Part shown: positions 9,536 through 18,469 of the stretch, piece by piece
Numbering within the stretch: the first letter of the stretch is position 1
Layout of the letters: the number at the start of each line of letters is the position of its first letter
Assembly (NCBI RefSeq): GCF_002233755.1
Contig: NZ_KZ268705.1
Span: 1-64,000 of the forward strand
DNA from: Acinetobacter piscicola
GTDB lineage: Bacteria > Pseudomonadota > Gammaproteobacteria > Pseudomonadales > Moraxellaceae
Direction of reading: 5' to 3'
DNA: 64,000 nucleotides
The notes under the pieces: generated by a model
What the model was told of the DNA's origin: nothing
The model's database searches: none
Seen by the model: only the letters and a program-made list of their open reading frames with translations
Program-made: the position numbers and the translations under genes

Positions 9536-11248
9536 TTGCGTCAAATAAACAACCGCTTAAGCGGCTCGACAATTAAGCAATATTCTACCACATTCTTACT
9601 TGTAGGTAGCATGGCTTCTAGTGCTCATATTAGAGCATCTGGAGAATTTTATCATACAAAATATAATACTAATGCATTAAAACAAAGCATGATCGCTGAA
9701 TTTTCACTGGCGTATCACGATAGCGCAACAGCCCTACATAATTATACCGTCCTTGCGATTCGCAGTAATTCAACCACCATTAAACAACGTGCGTTGAATA
9801 TTGCAATTGAACAAAATGATTTACAAGCAGCTTTAGATATTGCGACACATTGGGTTGTTCAAGAACCTGAAGATGTCCCTGCAAAATTCTATTTAGCGCA
9901 CATTGCGCTTAAATCGCATGAATATGAACTGGCTGCCGAAACACTCGATAGTATTTTAAATATCGATCAAAATGCTGATCTTGAAAAGATTTTAGAAGGT
10001 ATTTCTCCTGAATCTGAAGAAGATCGTCAAAACCTACTCAACACATTAACAGCCAGTAAAGAAAAGAATAACCCTTCTGTTTTGATCCTAATCGCTGGTT
10101 TAGAAGCCCAAAATGACGAAGTTGAACAAGCTTTAAAAACCGTCAATAAAGCTTTGCGCAAACGTCCTAAAGTTACTGGTTTCATCCTGATGAAAGCCAA
10201 TTTACTTGAAGCTTTAGGCGACCAAGAAGCAACCTTGGATTGGTATGCACGCAGTAGTAAAAAGAATAAATATAATTTAGATATTCGTTTGGCTGAAGTG
10301 AAGTATTTAATCAAAATACAACAGGATGAATTGGCCTTAGAAAAGCTAGAAAAAATCATTGAAAATTGGCCAGATGCAGAAGAAGCCCTATTTATTGCAG
10401 GATTGACTGCAATTGATTTAAAGAAACTTGATCAAGCTGAACAATATTTGGTTGAGTTACGTTATTCATCTCGTTATCAAAATGAAGCTTATTTTTACCT
10501 TGCTGTAAATGCTGAAAAAAAACAAAATGATGAAACTGCTAAAGCCTACTATCGTTTAGTCGATGGCAATTTATATACCGTCTCACGCCGTAACCTGATT
10601 TCGATTTATGAGCGACAAGGTAAAGTAAATGATGCTTTGCGCTTCTTAACACAAGAACGTGTAAATTACCCGCAACATGCAAGCTTTTTATACCAAGCTC
10701 AAGCTGAAATTTTAAAACGTATGGACAATAAAAAAGCAGCTTTGCGATTATTGAATGAAGCCGTTAAAAACCTGCCTGATGATCCTGAAATTTTATATTC
10801 AGAAGTATTACTGCTTGATCCCTTTGAAGACCGTGATCGTTTGGATAAAGCCTTAAAACAATTGTTAATTTTAGAGCCTAATAGCCCAACGTATTTGAAT
10901 GCATACGCTTATACATTAGCTTTACAAAACAGACGCTTAAGTGAAGCCAGATCTTATGCTGAACATGCTTTAGAATTTGCTCCTGAACAGGCTTCAATTC
11001 TAGATACGCTAGGCTATATCACATTTCTACAAAATGACTTTGAAGCATCTTCGCAAATCTTAGCCAAAGCTTATCATTTGAGTCATAGCATTAATATTGG
11101 CGTACGTTATGCAAAATCTTTGTATATGCAAGGTTCTTTAGCGCAATTTAATGAAGTGTTACAACAACTCAAACAAAATCATCCAAATGATCCTCAATTA
11201 AATCAATTAGATTCATTAATATTACCGCAACATATTAAAAAGAGTTAA
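9536..11248 (+). CDS. Tetratricopeptide-repeat protein, probably exported
   Basis: A 570-residue TPR protein between hemA and lolB. Many 34-residue helical repeats are visible, for example around LALEKLEKIIENWPDAEEAL and near the C-terminus with ALEFAPEQASILDTLGYI. The first 35 residues, containing TTFLLVGSMASSAHIRASG, look like a signal peptide. The start is TTG with GGA upstream; no better start was seen. It resembles the TPR proteins upstream of lolB in Pseudomonas, thought to act in the envelope. The lolB start is 9 bases away. The exact role is unknown. Confidence 0.88.
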   Translation: MRQINNRLSGSTIKQYSTTFLLVGSMASSAHIRASGEFYHTKYNTNALKQSMIAEFSLAYHDSATALHNYTVLAIRSNSTTIKQRALNIAIEQNDLQAALDIATHWVVQEPEDVPAKFYLAHIALKSHEYELAAETLDSILNIDQNADLEKILEGISPESEEDRQNLLNTLTASKEKNNPSVLILIAGLEAQNDEVEQALKTVNKALRKRPKVTGFILMKANLLEALGDQEATLDWYARSSKKNKYNLDIRLAEVKYLIKIQQDELALEKLEKIIENWPDAEEALFIAGLTAIDLKKLDQAEQYLVELRYSSRYQNEAYFYLAVNAEKKQNDETAKAYYRLVDGNLYTVSRRNLISIYERQGKVNDALRFLTQERVNYPQHASFLYQAQAEILKRMDNKKAALRLLNEAVKNLPDDPEILYSEVLLLDPFEDRDRLDKALKQLLILEPNSPTYLNAYAYTLALQNRRLSEARSYAEHALEFAPEQASILDTLGYITFLQNDFEASSQILAKAYHLSHSINIGVRYAKSLYMQGSLAQFNEVLQQLKQNHPNDPQLNQLDSLILPQHIKKS

Positions 11249-11257
11249 TGGCCCTTT

Positions 11258-11872
11258 ATGCGTAACTTCAAACAAATTGCTTTCCCTTTTATCATCATGA
11301 CGAGTCTGGTATTTACAGGTTGTCAACAAGTGGTTAAACCGACACAGACCACAACCACTGTAGGCGCACCAGCCTCCACAGCAACCGACATCGTGATTGA
11401 AAAACCAACGAACCAATTCAGTTTAGAAGGCAAAATTGGTGTAAAAACACCGAAGCAATCGGGTAGCGCATTTTATACATGGGTACAAGACCAACAAGAT
11501 TTTAATATTCAACTCAATGGAATTTTAGGCATTGGCAAAACCATTATTGAAGGAAAATCAGGTGAAGTGACGCTCAATAGTTCCAAAACAGGTTTAATTT
11601 CTGCTGAAAACCCTGAAGAATTGTTGGAAAAAGCAACGGGGTGGATTGCACCTATTACCCATATTGTCGCTTGGGTTCAAGCTGTTCCTGCGACTGAAAA
11701 TGCAAAAATTTCCCGAGACAATACACAACGAGTTTCACAAATTATTGAAGATGGCTGGACTGTCGATTTTAATTATAAAGATCAGGCTAAATTGCCAAAT
11801 AAGTTGATTTTAAAACAACAACTTGAAGCAGATCAGGAAAACCGTATTACAATGGTCATTCAAAATCGTTAA
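11258..11872 (+). CDS. lolB: Outer-membrane lipoprotein receptor LolB
   Basis: Accepts lipoproteins from LolA and inserts them into the inner leaflet of the outer membrane. The signal peptide ends at the lipobox VFTGC (Cys22). The mature part matches LolB: FSLEGKIGVKTPKQSGSAFYTW, the hydrophobic loop segment LNGILGIGKTII and the GWIAPITHIVAWVQ region. The length is 204 residues. Its partner gene lolA is at 43.6 kb. It is co-transcribed with the TPR gene and ispE (22-base gap). Confidence 0.92.
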   Translation: MRNFKQIAFPFIIMTSLVFTGCQQVVKPTQTTTTVGAPASTATDIVIEKPTNQFSLEGKIGVKTPKQSGSAFYTWVQDQQDFNIQLNGILGIGKTIIEGKSGEVTLNSSKTGLISAENPEELLEKATGWIAPITHIVAWVQAVPATENAKISRDNTQRVSQIIEDGWTVDFNYKDQAKLPNKLILKQQLEADQENRITMVIQNR

Positions 11873-11893
11873 TTCATTTAAGTTTTCAATCCT

Positions 11894-12721
11894 ATGATTC
11901 GAGTCCCCTCACCTGCTAAATTAAATCTTTTTTTGCACATCACAGGGCGTCGTGAAAATGGCTACCATGAATTGCAAAGTATTTTTCAACTGATAGATTT
12001 GTTCGATTGGCTTGAATTTACTCAAACGGTAGATTCTGCAATTCACATTGATGGCTTAAATGATGTTGATCTAGAACAAAATTTAATCTACAAAGCGATA
12101 CAAATTTTAAAGCCTTATGCACAAAACATATCAGGTTTAAAAGTTCGTATTGAAAAAAATATCCCAATGGGTGCAGGCTTAGGTGGCGGTTCATCCAATG
12201 CAGCAACGGCTTTAATTGTGGTCAACCAGCTGTGGCAATGTGGTTTAAATACTGAACAATTGGCTGAACTTGGTGTTAAACTGGGCGCAGATGTTCCAAT
12301 CTTTGTACATGGTCGTAATGCATGGGCAGAAGGGATCGGCGAACACTTAACATTCATAGACTTAGATCAAAAACAATACATTGTGTTAAAACCTGATTGT
12401 TTTATCAGCACTCAACTACTTTTTTCGCAAAAAACATTGACAAGAGATACGAAGCCTACTAAATTTTGCGCCTATCAGCTAAAGCCATCTGATTTTAGAA
12501 ATAACTTTGAGCCACTGGCAAGAAGTTTATATCCTGAAGTCGATGAAGCAATGCAATACTTAGATCAGTTCGGTAAAGCAAAGCTTACAGGTACAGGTGC
12601 TTGTGTTTTTGTTGAAGTCACTGAAAAAATGAAGATTGATGATATTTTAAATCATTCACCTTGCAAAGCCTATTTGGTTAGTAGTTTGAATGAATCACCA
12701 CTTATTCATTTTAAAGTGTAA
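11894..12721 (+). CDS. ispE: 4-diphosphocytidyl-2-C-methyl-D-erythritol kinase
   Basis: Phosphorylates CDP-methylerythritol in the non-mevalonate isoprenoid pathway. It is a GHMP-superfamily kinase of 275 residues with the ATP loop IPMGAGLGGGSSNAATAL, N-terminal RVPSPAKLNLFLHITGRRENGYHEL and C-terminal LTGTGACVFVEV. The stop codon is only 4 bases before the first tRNA-Gln, so the mRNA probably reads into the tRNA array. Confidence 0.97.
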   Translation: MIRVPSPAKLNLFLHITGRRENGYHELQSIFQLIDLFDWLEFTQTVDSAIHIDGLNDVDLEQNLIYKAIQILKPYAQNISGLKVRIEKNIPMGAGLGGGSSNAATALIVVNQLWQCGLNTEQLAELGVKLGADVPIFVHGRNAWAEGIGEHLTFIDLDQKQYIVLKPDCFISTQLLFSQKTLTRDTKPTKFCAYQLKPSDFRNNFEPLARSLYPEVDEAMQYLDQFGKAKLTGTGACVFVEVTEKMKIDDILNHSPCKAYLVSSLNESPLIHFKV

Positions 12722-12725
12722 TGAT

Positions 12726-12800
12726 AGGGGCGTCGCCAAGTGGTAAGGCACCGGGTTTTGATCTCGGCATCCGTTGGTTCGAATCCAGCCGCCCCTGCCA
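12726..12800 (+). tRNA. tRNA-Gln (TTG), copy 1 of 7
   Basis: Complete 75-nt cloverleaf with encoded CCA. Acceptor stem AGGGGCG/CGCCCCT, discriminator G, anticodon loop TTTTGAT giving TTG. The anticodon stem has one G-T wobble. It starts 4 bases after the ispE stop. Confidence 0.97.
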
Positions 12801-12829
12801 TTATTTTCATCTGTAGATCGTTGTATTTT

Positions 12830-12904
12830 AGGGGCGTCGCCAAGTGGTAAGGCACCGGGTTTTGATCTCGGCATCCGTTGGTTCGAATCCAGCCGCCCCT
12901 GCCA
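12830..12904 (+). tRNA. tRNA-Gln (TTG), copy 2 of 7
   Basis: Identical in sequence to copy 1. It follows a 29-base spacer of the type containing CATCTGTAGATCGTTG. Confidence 0.97.
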
Positions 12905-12923
12905 TTATTTACAACATCAAATT

Positions 12924-12998
12924 AGGGGCGTCGCCAAGTGGTAAGGCACCGGGTTTTGATCTCGGCATCCGTTGGTTCGAATCCAGCCGCCCCTGCCA
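12924..12998 (+). tRNA. tRNA-Gln (TTG), copy 3 of 7
   Basis: Identical in sequence to copy 1. It follows a 19-base spacer ending ACAACATCAAATT. Confidence 0.97.
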
Positions 12999-13062
12999 TT
13001 TTTAAGTTCAAAAGACAGAATAAATTACTGACTTTTCTGCATTGGTTTTTTGTGAAAAAACC

Positions 13063-13091
13063 TTGACAGATAACAGTAAAAATATTAAAGT
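13063..13091 (+). promoter_or_regulatory. Sigma-70-type promoter inside the tRNA-Gln array
   Basis: A perfect -35 box TTGACA (13063-13068), a 17-base spacer and -10-like TAAAGT (13086-13091) lie in the only long spacer (104 bases) of the array. The predicted start is just upstream of copy 4, so copies 4-7 and prs can be transcribed independently of ispE. Confidence 0.75.
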
Positions 13092-13102
13092 TCTGCCGCA
13101 TT

Positions 13103-13177
13103 AGGGGCGTCGCCAAGTGGTAAGGCACCGGGTTTTGATCTCGGCATCCGTTGGTTCGAATCCAGCCGCCCCTGCCA
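13103..13177 (+). tRNA. tRNA-Gln (TTG), copy 4 of 7
   Basis: Identical in sequence to copy 1. It is the first tRNA behind the internal promoter. Confidence 0.97.
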
Positions 13178-13206
13178 TTATTTACATCTGTAGATCGTTG
13201 TATTTT

Positions 13207-13281
13207 AGGGGCGTCGCCAAGTGGTAAGGCACCGGGTTTTGATCTCGGCATCCGTTGGTTCGAATCCAGCCGCCCCTGCCA
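13207..13281 (+). tRNA. tRNA-Gln (TTG), copy 5 of 7
   Basis: Identical in sequence to copy 1, after a 29-base CATCTGTAGATCGTTG-type spacer. Confidence 0.97.
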
Positions 13282-13310
13282 TTATTTACATCTGTAGATC
13301 GTTGTATTTT

Positions 13311-13385
13311 AGGGGCGTCGCCAAGTGGTAAGGCACCGGGTTTTGATCTCGGCATCCGTTGGTTCGAATCCAGCCGCCCCTGCCA
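13311..13385 (+). tRNA. tRNA-Gln (TTG), copy 6 of 7
   Basis: Identical in sequence to copy 1. Its upstream spacer is the same as that before copy 5. Confidence 0.97.
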
Positions 13386-13404
13386 TTTAATACAACATCA
13401 AATT

Positions 13405-13479
13405 AGGGGCGTCGCCAAGTGGTAAGGCACCGGGTTTTGATCTCGGCATCCGTTGGTTCGAATCCAGCCGCCCCTGCCA
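13405..13479 (+). tRNA. tRNA-Gln (TTG), copy 7 of 7
   Basis: Identical in sequence to copy 1. It follows a 19-base ACAACATCAAATT-type spacer and ends 35 bases before the prs start. Confidence 0.97.
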
Positions 13480-13514
13480 TTTAATTTTAAATTTCCAACC
13501 GCCAAGGGTGCTTC

Positions 13515-14468
13515 ATGCCCAATCTTGTCGTTTTTAGTGGAACTGCACATCCACAATTCGCCCAAAAAGTCGTTAGCCACTTGCACATCCCTTTGGGAGC
13601 TGCTGCTGTAGGTAAATTTTCTGATGGTGAAATCACCGTCGAAATTACTGAAAATGTGCGTGGTAAAGACGTATTTATCGTACAGCCTACTTGTGCCCCG
13701 ACGAATGATAACCTAATGGAAATCTTAGTTATGGCTGATGCTTTGCGTCGTGCAAGTGCTGGTCGTATTACGGCTGTGATTCCTTACTTCGGTTATGCAC
13801 GCCAAGACCGTCGTCCTCGTTCAACTCGTGTACCAATCACAGCTAAAGTTGTTGCAGATATGCTAACAACTGTTGGGATTGACCGTGTTGTCATGATCGA
13901 CTTGCATGCAGACCAAATCCAAGGTTTCTTCGATATTCCAGTAGATAACATCTACGGTACGCCTGCTTTGCTTGCTGACTTGCGTCAACAACAACATCAT
14001 AACTTGATGGTGGTTTCACCTGACGTTGGTGGTGTTGTACGTGCACGTGCTGTTGCAAAACAAATGGGCGATATCGATCTTGCGATTATTGATAAACGCC
14101 GTCAAAAAGCGAATGAATCACAAGTGATGCATTTGATTGGTGACGTACGTGATCGTGACTGTGTTATTGTTGATGACATGGTTGATACCGCAGGTACTTT
14201 GTGTAAAGCTGCTGACGCATTAAAAACTTTTGGTGCTCGCAAAGTTGTTGCTTATGCAACACATCCAGTACTTTCAGGTAAAGCACTTGAAAATTTAAGC
14301 AAATCTGTAATTGATGAATTGGTTGTTACTGACACAATTCCATTATCAGATGAAGCTTTAAAGCTTGGTAAGATTCGCCAAGTTTCTGTAGCAAGTATGG
14401 TTGCAGAAACAATTCGTCGTATTAATAACGAAGAATCTATTAGCGCGATGTTCGATTCTTATCTATAA
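13515..14468 (+). CDS. prs: Ribose-phosphate pyrophosphokinase
   Basis: Makes PRPP from ribose-5-phosphate and ATP for nucleotide, histidine and tryptophan synthesis. It has 317 residues, a typical length. The flexible-loop RRPRSTR segment and the PRPP-binding loop [10 protein letters not shown] are present. AAGGGTG sits upstream of the ATG. No terminator or clear separate promoter lies between tRNA copy 7 and this gene, so it appears to be on the same transcript as the tRNAs. Confidence 0.98.
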   Translation: MPNLVVFSGTAHPQFAQKVVSHLHIPLGAAAVGKFSDGEITVEITENVRGKDVFIVQPTCAPTNDNLMEILVMADALRRASAGRITAVIPYFGYARQDRRPRSTRVPITAKVVADMLTTVGIDRVVMIDLHADQIQGFFDIPVDNIYGTPALLADLRQQQHHNLMVVSPDVGGVVRARAVAKQMGDIDLAIIDKRRQKANESQVMHLIGDVRDRDCVIVDDMVDTAGTLCKAADALKTFGARKVVAYATHPVLSGKALENLSKSVIDELVVTDTIPLSDEALKLGKIRQVSVASMVAETIRRINNEESISAMFDSYL

Positions 14469-14483
14469 TAGCGCAAATTTTCG

Positions 14484-14507
14484 AAGCCCTGCCCTTTGGT
14501 GGGGCTT
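14484..14507 (+). terminator. Probable terminator after prs
   Basis: A 10-bp stem with two G-T wobbles (AAGCCCTGCC/GGTGGGGCTT, loop CTTT), followed by only a short T-run. It may be leaky into rplY. Confidence 0.6.
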
Positions 14508-14513
14508 TCTATC

Positions 14514-14536
14514 ACTGAACTGGTCGAAAGTTCAGT
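14514..14536 (+). promoter_or_regulatory. Hairpin in the rplY leader
   Basis: ACTGAACT pairs with AGTTCAGT around a seven-base loop, 30 bases before the rplY start. It could be part of an L25 leader or a processing site; no function is proven. Confidence 0.35.
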
Positions 14537-14565
14537 CTAATTAAACTCAATGAGGAAATGTCATC

Positions 14566-14862
14566 ATGGCAAACTTCGTATTAAATGCAGTAGCACGTGA
14601 AGAAGCAGTTCAAGGGAAAGGTTCGAGCCGCCGCCTTCGCCTGCAAAATAAAGTTCCAGCGATCATCTACGGTGGTTCTGCTGAACCTGTAGCTGTAACT
14701 TTAGAGCTTCGTGAACTTGTTAAAGCTTTAGAAAACAATGCTTTCTTTGAAGAAGTAATTGAAGTAAACATCGACGGTAAAGCTGAAAGCGTTAAAATCC
14801 AAGCTTTACAACGTCACCCAGCTAAAAATACTCCTATGCACGCAGATTTCAAACGCGCATAA
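14566..14862 (+). CDS. rplY: 50S ribosomal protein L25 (short form)
   Basis: Binds 5S rRNA. The 98-residue protein is the short form without the C-terminal CTC domain. The N-terminal GKGSSRRLRLQNKVPAIIYGG and the C-terminal ALQRHPAKNTPMHADFKRA are diagnostic. GAGG precedes the ATG. It is in the conserved order prs-rplY-pth. Confidence 0.97.
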   Translation: MANFVLNAVAREEAVQGKGSSRRLRLQNKVPAIIYGGSAEPVAVTLELRELVKALENNAFFEEVIEVNIDGKAESVKIQALQRHPAKNTPMHADFKRA

Positions 14863-14882
14863 GTATTTAATGGTGTAAATGA

Positions 14883-15461
14883 GTGAGTAAACTTTCACTG
14901 ATTATCGGTTTGGGTAATCCCGGTTCGGAATATGCCCAAACCCGCCATAATGCGGGCTTCTGGTTTGTAGAACGCCTTGCAGAACGATATGGCATCCACT
15001 TAAAAACTGATTCAAAGTATAAAGGGATCAGTGGTCGTGGTAATATTGAAGGTCAAGACATTCGTCTGTTGTTGCCGACAACCTTCATGAATCTTTCTGG
15101 TCAAAGTGTTGTACCCTTTGCCAAATTCTATCAAATTAAACCTGAAGAAATTCTCATTGCCCATGACGAACTGGATATGGATCCGGGTATCATTCGTCTG
15201 AAAACAGGTGGTGGACATGGTGGTCATAATGGTCTACGAGACATTGTCCCACACATTGGTTCTAATTTTCATCGCTTACGTATAGGCATAGGACATCCAG
15301 GCGCGAAAGAAAAAGTTTCTGGGCATGTTTTAGGTAAAGCACCAAGCAGTGAACAAATTTTGATGGATGATGCAATTCATCATGCTTTGGGCAGAACAAA
15401 ATTATTGGTTAATGGCGAGATTCAACAAGCAATGAATCAAATAAATGCTTACAAACCTTAA
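14883..15461 (+). CDS. pth: Peptidyl-tRNA hydrolase
   Basis: Recycles peptidyl-tRNA dropped from ribosomes. The 192-residue sequence has IIGLGNPGSEYAQTRHNAGF with catalytic His22, and AHDELDMDPG with the partner Asp. GGHGGHNGLRDI is also typical. The start is GTG, because the ATG at 14879 runs into a stop after three codons. It lies 20 bases downstream of rplY. Confidence 0.97.
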   Translation: MSKLSLIIGLGNPGSEYAQTRHNAGFWFVERLAERYGIHLKTDSKYKGISGRGNIEGQDIRLLLPTTFMNLSGQSVVPFAKFYQIKPEEILIAHDELDMDPGIIRLKTGGGHGGHNGLRDIVPHIGSNFHRLRIGIGHPGAKEKVSGHVLGKAPSSEQILMDDAIHHALGRTKLLVNGEIQQAMNQINAYKP

Positions 15462-15617
15462 TTTTGGATCCGTAAAAAAATATTCTTTGTTAAACAATTT
15501 TCCTTGCCATGATACATTTTTAAGAGCAAAATGCGCTTTCTAATGCATCCTCCCTATTGAAAATTGTTAAATAAACACCAAATAACAATCGTAAGGGCTA
15601 CTCTGGAGACGCGAATC

Positions 15618-15998
15618 ATGCTATCTCGTTTATTAAAAGCAAAAATCCACCGTTGTGTTGTTACACAAGCTGAACTTCATTATGAAGGTTCTTGCGCAAT
15701 TGACGGTACTCTTTTGGATTTAGCTGGTATCCGCGAATATGAAGAAATTCACATTTGGAACGTGACTAATGGTAAGCGCTTTACAACTTACGCGATTCGT
15801 GGCGAAGAAGGTTCTGGCATCATTTCTGTAAATGGTGGTGCTGCACATCAAGCTGATGTTGGCGATTTATTAATTATTGCAACATTTGGCGATTTCAGCA
15901 ATGCTGAAGCTGATGCACATAAACCGCGTTTGGTTTATGCAAACCCAAACAATACAGTCAACCACACTGCAAACTGTATTCCTGTTCAAGTTGCTTAA
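15618..15998 (+). CDS. panD: Aspartate 1-decarboxylase
   Basis: Pyruvoyl enzyme converting aspartate to beta-alanine for pantothenate. The proenzyme self-cleaves between Gly24 and Ser25 in [10 protein letters not shown]. The start is the ATG at 15618 with GGAG about 10 bases upstream. The frame is open 54 bases further, but the family begins [13 protein letters not shown]. The resulting 126 residues match the usual length. Confidence 0.97.
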   Translation: MLSRLLKAKIHRCVVTQAELHYEGSCAIDGTLLDLAGIREYEEIHIWNVTNGKRFTTYAIRGEEGSGIISVNGGAAHQADVGDLLIIATFGDFSNAEADAHKPRLVYANPNNTVNHTANCIPVQVA

Positions 15999-16025
15999 TT
16001 TAAGTTGCTTATATTGTACAGTCGC

Positions 16026-16052
16026 AAAAAATCCGCTTAATGCGGATTTTTT
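16026..16052 (+). terminator. Bidirectional terminator between panD and the GDYXXLXY gene
   Basis: An 11-bp stem, AAAAAATCCGC/GCGGATTTTTT, with T-runs in both directions. It serves two convergent genes. Confidence 0.9.
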
Positions 16053-16079
16053 ATTGTGATAAATTTTTTAATGCCTTGA

Positions 16080-16688
16080 TTAAGCATTGACCTTTATCGT
16101 ATGAAAGCTTTGAAACCAATCACGTTTCGCTTCACAGCCTAAATCTTGTAGCTGATCACCTTTCAATGCGGTGAGTATAGCATTCCCCTGTTCATCGACC
16201 TTAAATTCAGCATATTTGGCTTGTTGATAGCAATCTGCTAAACCTTCTGCAAAAAGAAAACTGTTCGATGCAGGATATAGCATACTGTGCCGATTATTTG
16301 GGTTTTGGAGAATCAGTCGGTAAGTGCGAACTTTTTGGGGTAGCTCAAAACGGGTATGTATCACTCGCCTTTGTTGATCTAATTCAACATAAGTCACGAT
16401 TGAAGACTTATTCTTAATGATTTGATCAAAATAATAACCCGAAAAAATATGATCTTCTGAATTGATATTGGGTTGATCTGTATTTTCAAGAGCTGAATTT
16501 TGAGGTGCAAAATACAGTTGATAATTCAAAGCCATATAATCTCCCTGAAGAATCGAACGCGGATCTACAGGTTGTAAACGTACATAGATGCTTTCGCTAT
16601 TTTTCAAGTGCAGTTCATTTTTAAAAATCATACCTAAAAAAACAACAATACTGAATAATGCTAAACAAAGAGGAATCATTTTCTTCAT
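16080..16688 (-). CDS. GDYXXLXY-domain protein, membrane-anchored
   Basis: A 202-residue protein with an N-terminal membrane anchor (PLCLALFSIVVFLGMIF) and the family signature ILQGDYMALNYQL at about residue 50. Family members sit beside DUF2157/DUF4401 membrane proteins, as here, where the genes overlap by 4 bases (ATGA). The biochemical role is unknown. The outward-facing domain is inferred to be periplasmic. Confidence 0.85.
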   Translation of the reverse strand: MKKMIPLCLALFSIVVFLGMIFKNELHLKNSESIYVRLQPVDPRSILQGDYMALNYQLYFAPQNSALENTDQPNINSEDHIFSGYYFDQIIKNKSSIVTYVELDQQRRVIHTRFELPQKVRTYRLILQNPNNRHSMLYPASNSFLFAEGLADCYQQAKYAEFKVDEQGNAILTALKGDQLQDLGCEAKRDWFQSFHTIKVNA

Positions 16689-18469
16689 ACGCTTAACTCC
16701 TCTTTATTTTTAAATTTATTCAAGACCACAGTCAGTAATAACAATACCAAACCAGACATAAAAATACTTAAACTCTTAATCAGGAATGGGACATCTAATG
16801 AATAATATAAAAAACCTAAAATTAAGGCGAAAGTGACCAATGCAAAACTATATACAACTTTGTCTTGTTTCCTTAATGTCCATGAAAGTACAGCTAAGCA
16901 AATAAAAATATCGAAATAACCATAAAAAATTAACAAGGCGGCAAAAACAATTAAGATCAATTGCCCAAATAAATTAACCTGTTTCTGAATATGTAAAAAT
17001 ATAAAAAGAATGAGCCATAAGATCGGTAAGCCAAATACTAATATTGGAATATATTCAATTCTTGCCAATTCATATTTCCCAAATAAGGTATGCAAACCCA
17101 TTGAAAATAAAATTATAACAAGAACGGCCAGTAATAAACTACGTTGATATTCATCTGGTTTAATCCATTTAATCGCAAGGATTACAAAATAGAATATATA
17201 GTTCCAAAGCACCAAATAGGCAAAATTTGTAAAAAGATTGATCCAGCTTAGATATGCATTATATTCCCAAATATAAGCAACACCAGCTGCATACAAACTC
17301 AAGATTTGGAGAAAGACAAAAAACCAATGTGTTCGCATAAAACAGCTTAAGATCAGCATTCCCAATTGTAACAATACAATAGGAAGTATTTGATCTATTA
17401 AATCAGCGGTATGAAAGATAACTGCGATTTGCCCAGCAACCCATATACAATAAGCAAACTGCCTTAAAAACAGACGTTGTGAAACTTTCAAAAGATAAGC
17501 TGCGACAGCAACAAAAACTACGCCCATAATCAAAGAAAAATTTCCCCAAAATGTCAGCATGAGCGATGCAAAAAAAGCGCCTGAAATCCAAGCACCAACA
17601 GCAAGTGGAATAGCATTAAATCGACTTTGAGGAATGAATTTAATCAACAGATAAGTAATTAAAGCAAACCACGCAAAAACAATCAGGGCTATAAAAAATA
17701 ATTCAAAAATTTCATTATGACCCCCAAAATTAGCCACCACTTTAACAATAATTAAGGTGAATGTGACCCCCAGTCCAACTGATGAAAGCACACTACACAA
17801 TGAATCTTTATTTTTATAATAATATGTCAATGAAATACCTAATGGTATGAAAGCCAGAATAAAATAAAGAAAGCCTTTGTGATCATATAAATACATCATC
17901 ATGTGCCAAACAGAGAGCATGGCAAACCACAATAGGAATATATAACGTAATTTTGAATAGTACTTATTACAAAAATAAAATTGAATGAGCGCAAATAGGT
18001 TAATGCAAACTAGAAACAATTCAGGATATTGATCCCCAAAAAAAGTTTGGATAAAAAACATGAAAAGTGCAATCTGACTGACTATACATAATAAAAGGAA
18101 AACACCAATATTATGACGATATAGCCACGGTAAAAGTAAAACGGACCAAATCAGAAATAAGAGATAACTGTCAGCACCTGTTTGGTAAGTCTGCCCAATC
18201 ACGGCCAAACTCAAACCAATCATCAAACCACATATGGTATGAAAACATTGCACTAAGAAATCATACTTTACGACCAGCAAACTACAAATTGCGCTCAGTA
18301 ATAATAAAACTTGGGGGATAGCAAGCTGAATTATTTGTGGCAACAGCAACCAGTTGGCAGCAACCAAATACAACATACTTACAGCAAGCAATGTAAAACC
18401 AAAAACCTGTAAATGTTTGATGAATAATTCTGTATTCCAAGGATAGTACTGTGTTGGTATTTTTATCAA
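16685..18469 (-). CDS. Polytopic membrane protein, DUF2157/DUF4401 type
   Basis: A 594-residue, very hydrophobic protein with well over a dozen candidate membrane helices. The N-terminal part (FIKHLQVFGFTLLAVSMLYL, then IGQTYQTGADSY) resembles DUF2157, and the C-terminal half resembles DUF4401. The start is TTG with GAGGA about 9 bases upstream; an ATG in between is out of frame. It is translationally coupled to the GDYXXLXY gene. A transporter or envelope-scaffold role is possible but unproven. Confidence 0.8.
   Translation of the reverse strand: MIKIPTQYYPWNTELFIKHLQVFGFTLLAVSMLYLVAANWLLLPQIIQLAIPQVLLLLSAICSLLVVKYDFLVQCFHTICGLMIGLSLAVIGQTYQTGADSYLLFLIWSVLLLPWLYRHNIGVFLLLCIVSQIALFMFFIQTFFGDQYPELFLVCINLFALIQFYFCNKYYSKLRYIFLLWFAMLSVWHMMMYLYDHKGFLYFILAFIPLGISLTYYYKNKDSLCSVLSSVGLGVTFTLIIVKVVANFGGHNEIFELFFIALIVFAWFALITYLLIKFIPQSRFNAIPLAVGAWISGAFFASLMLTFWGNFSLIMGVVFVAVAAYLLKVSQRLFLRQFAYCIWVAGQIAVIFHTADLIDQILPIVLLQLGMLILSCFMRTHWFFVFLQILSLYAAGVAYIWEYNAYLSWINLFTNFAYLVLWNYIFYFVILAIKWIKPDEYQRSLLLAVLVIILFSMGLHTLFGKYELARIEYIPILVFGLPILWLILFIFLHIQKQVNLFGQLILIVFAALLIFYGYFDIFICLAVLSWTLRKQDKVVYSFALVTFALILGFLYYSLDVPFLIKSLSIFMSGLVLLLLTVVLNKFKNKEELSV

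Noticed and set aside
12726..13479. CRISPR-like periodicity
   Set aside because: The repeat units are complete 75-nt tRNAs with CCA ends, and spacers themselves recur.
12922..13586. Minus-strand ORFs with repeated GWIRTNGCRDQNPVPYHLA peptide
   Set aside because: They are antisense translations of the repeated tRNA-Gln genes and are not proteins. The same false peptide appears in misannotated genomes.
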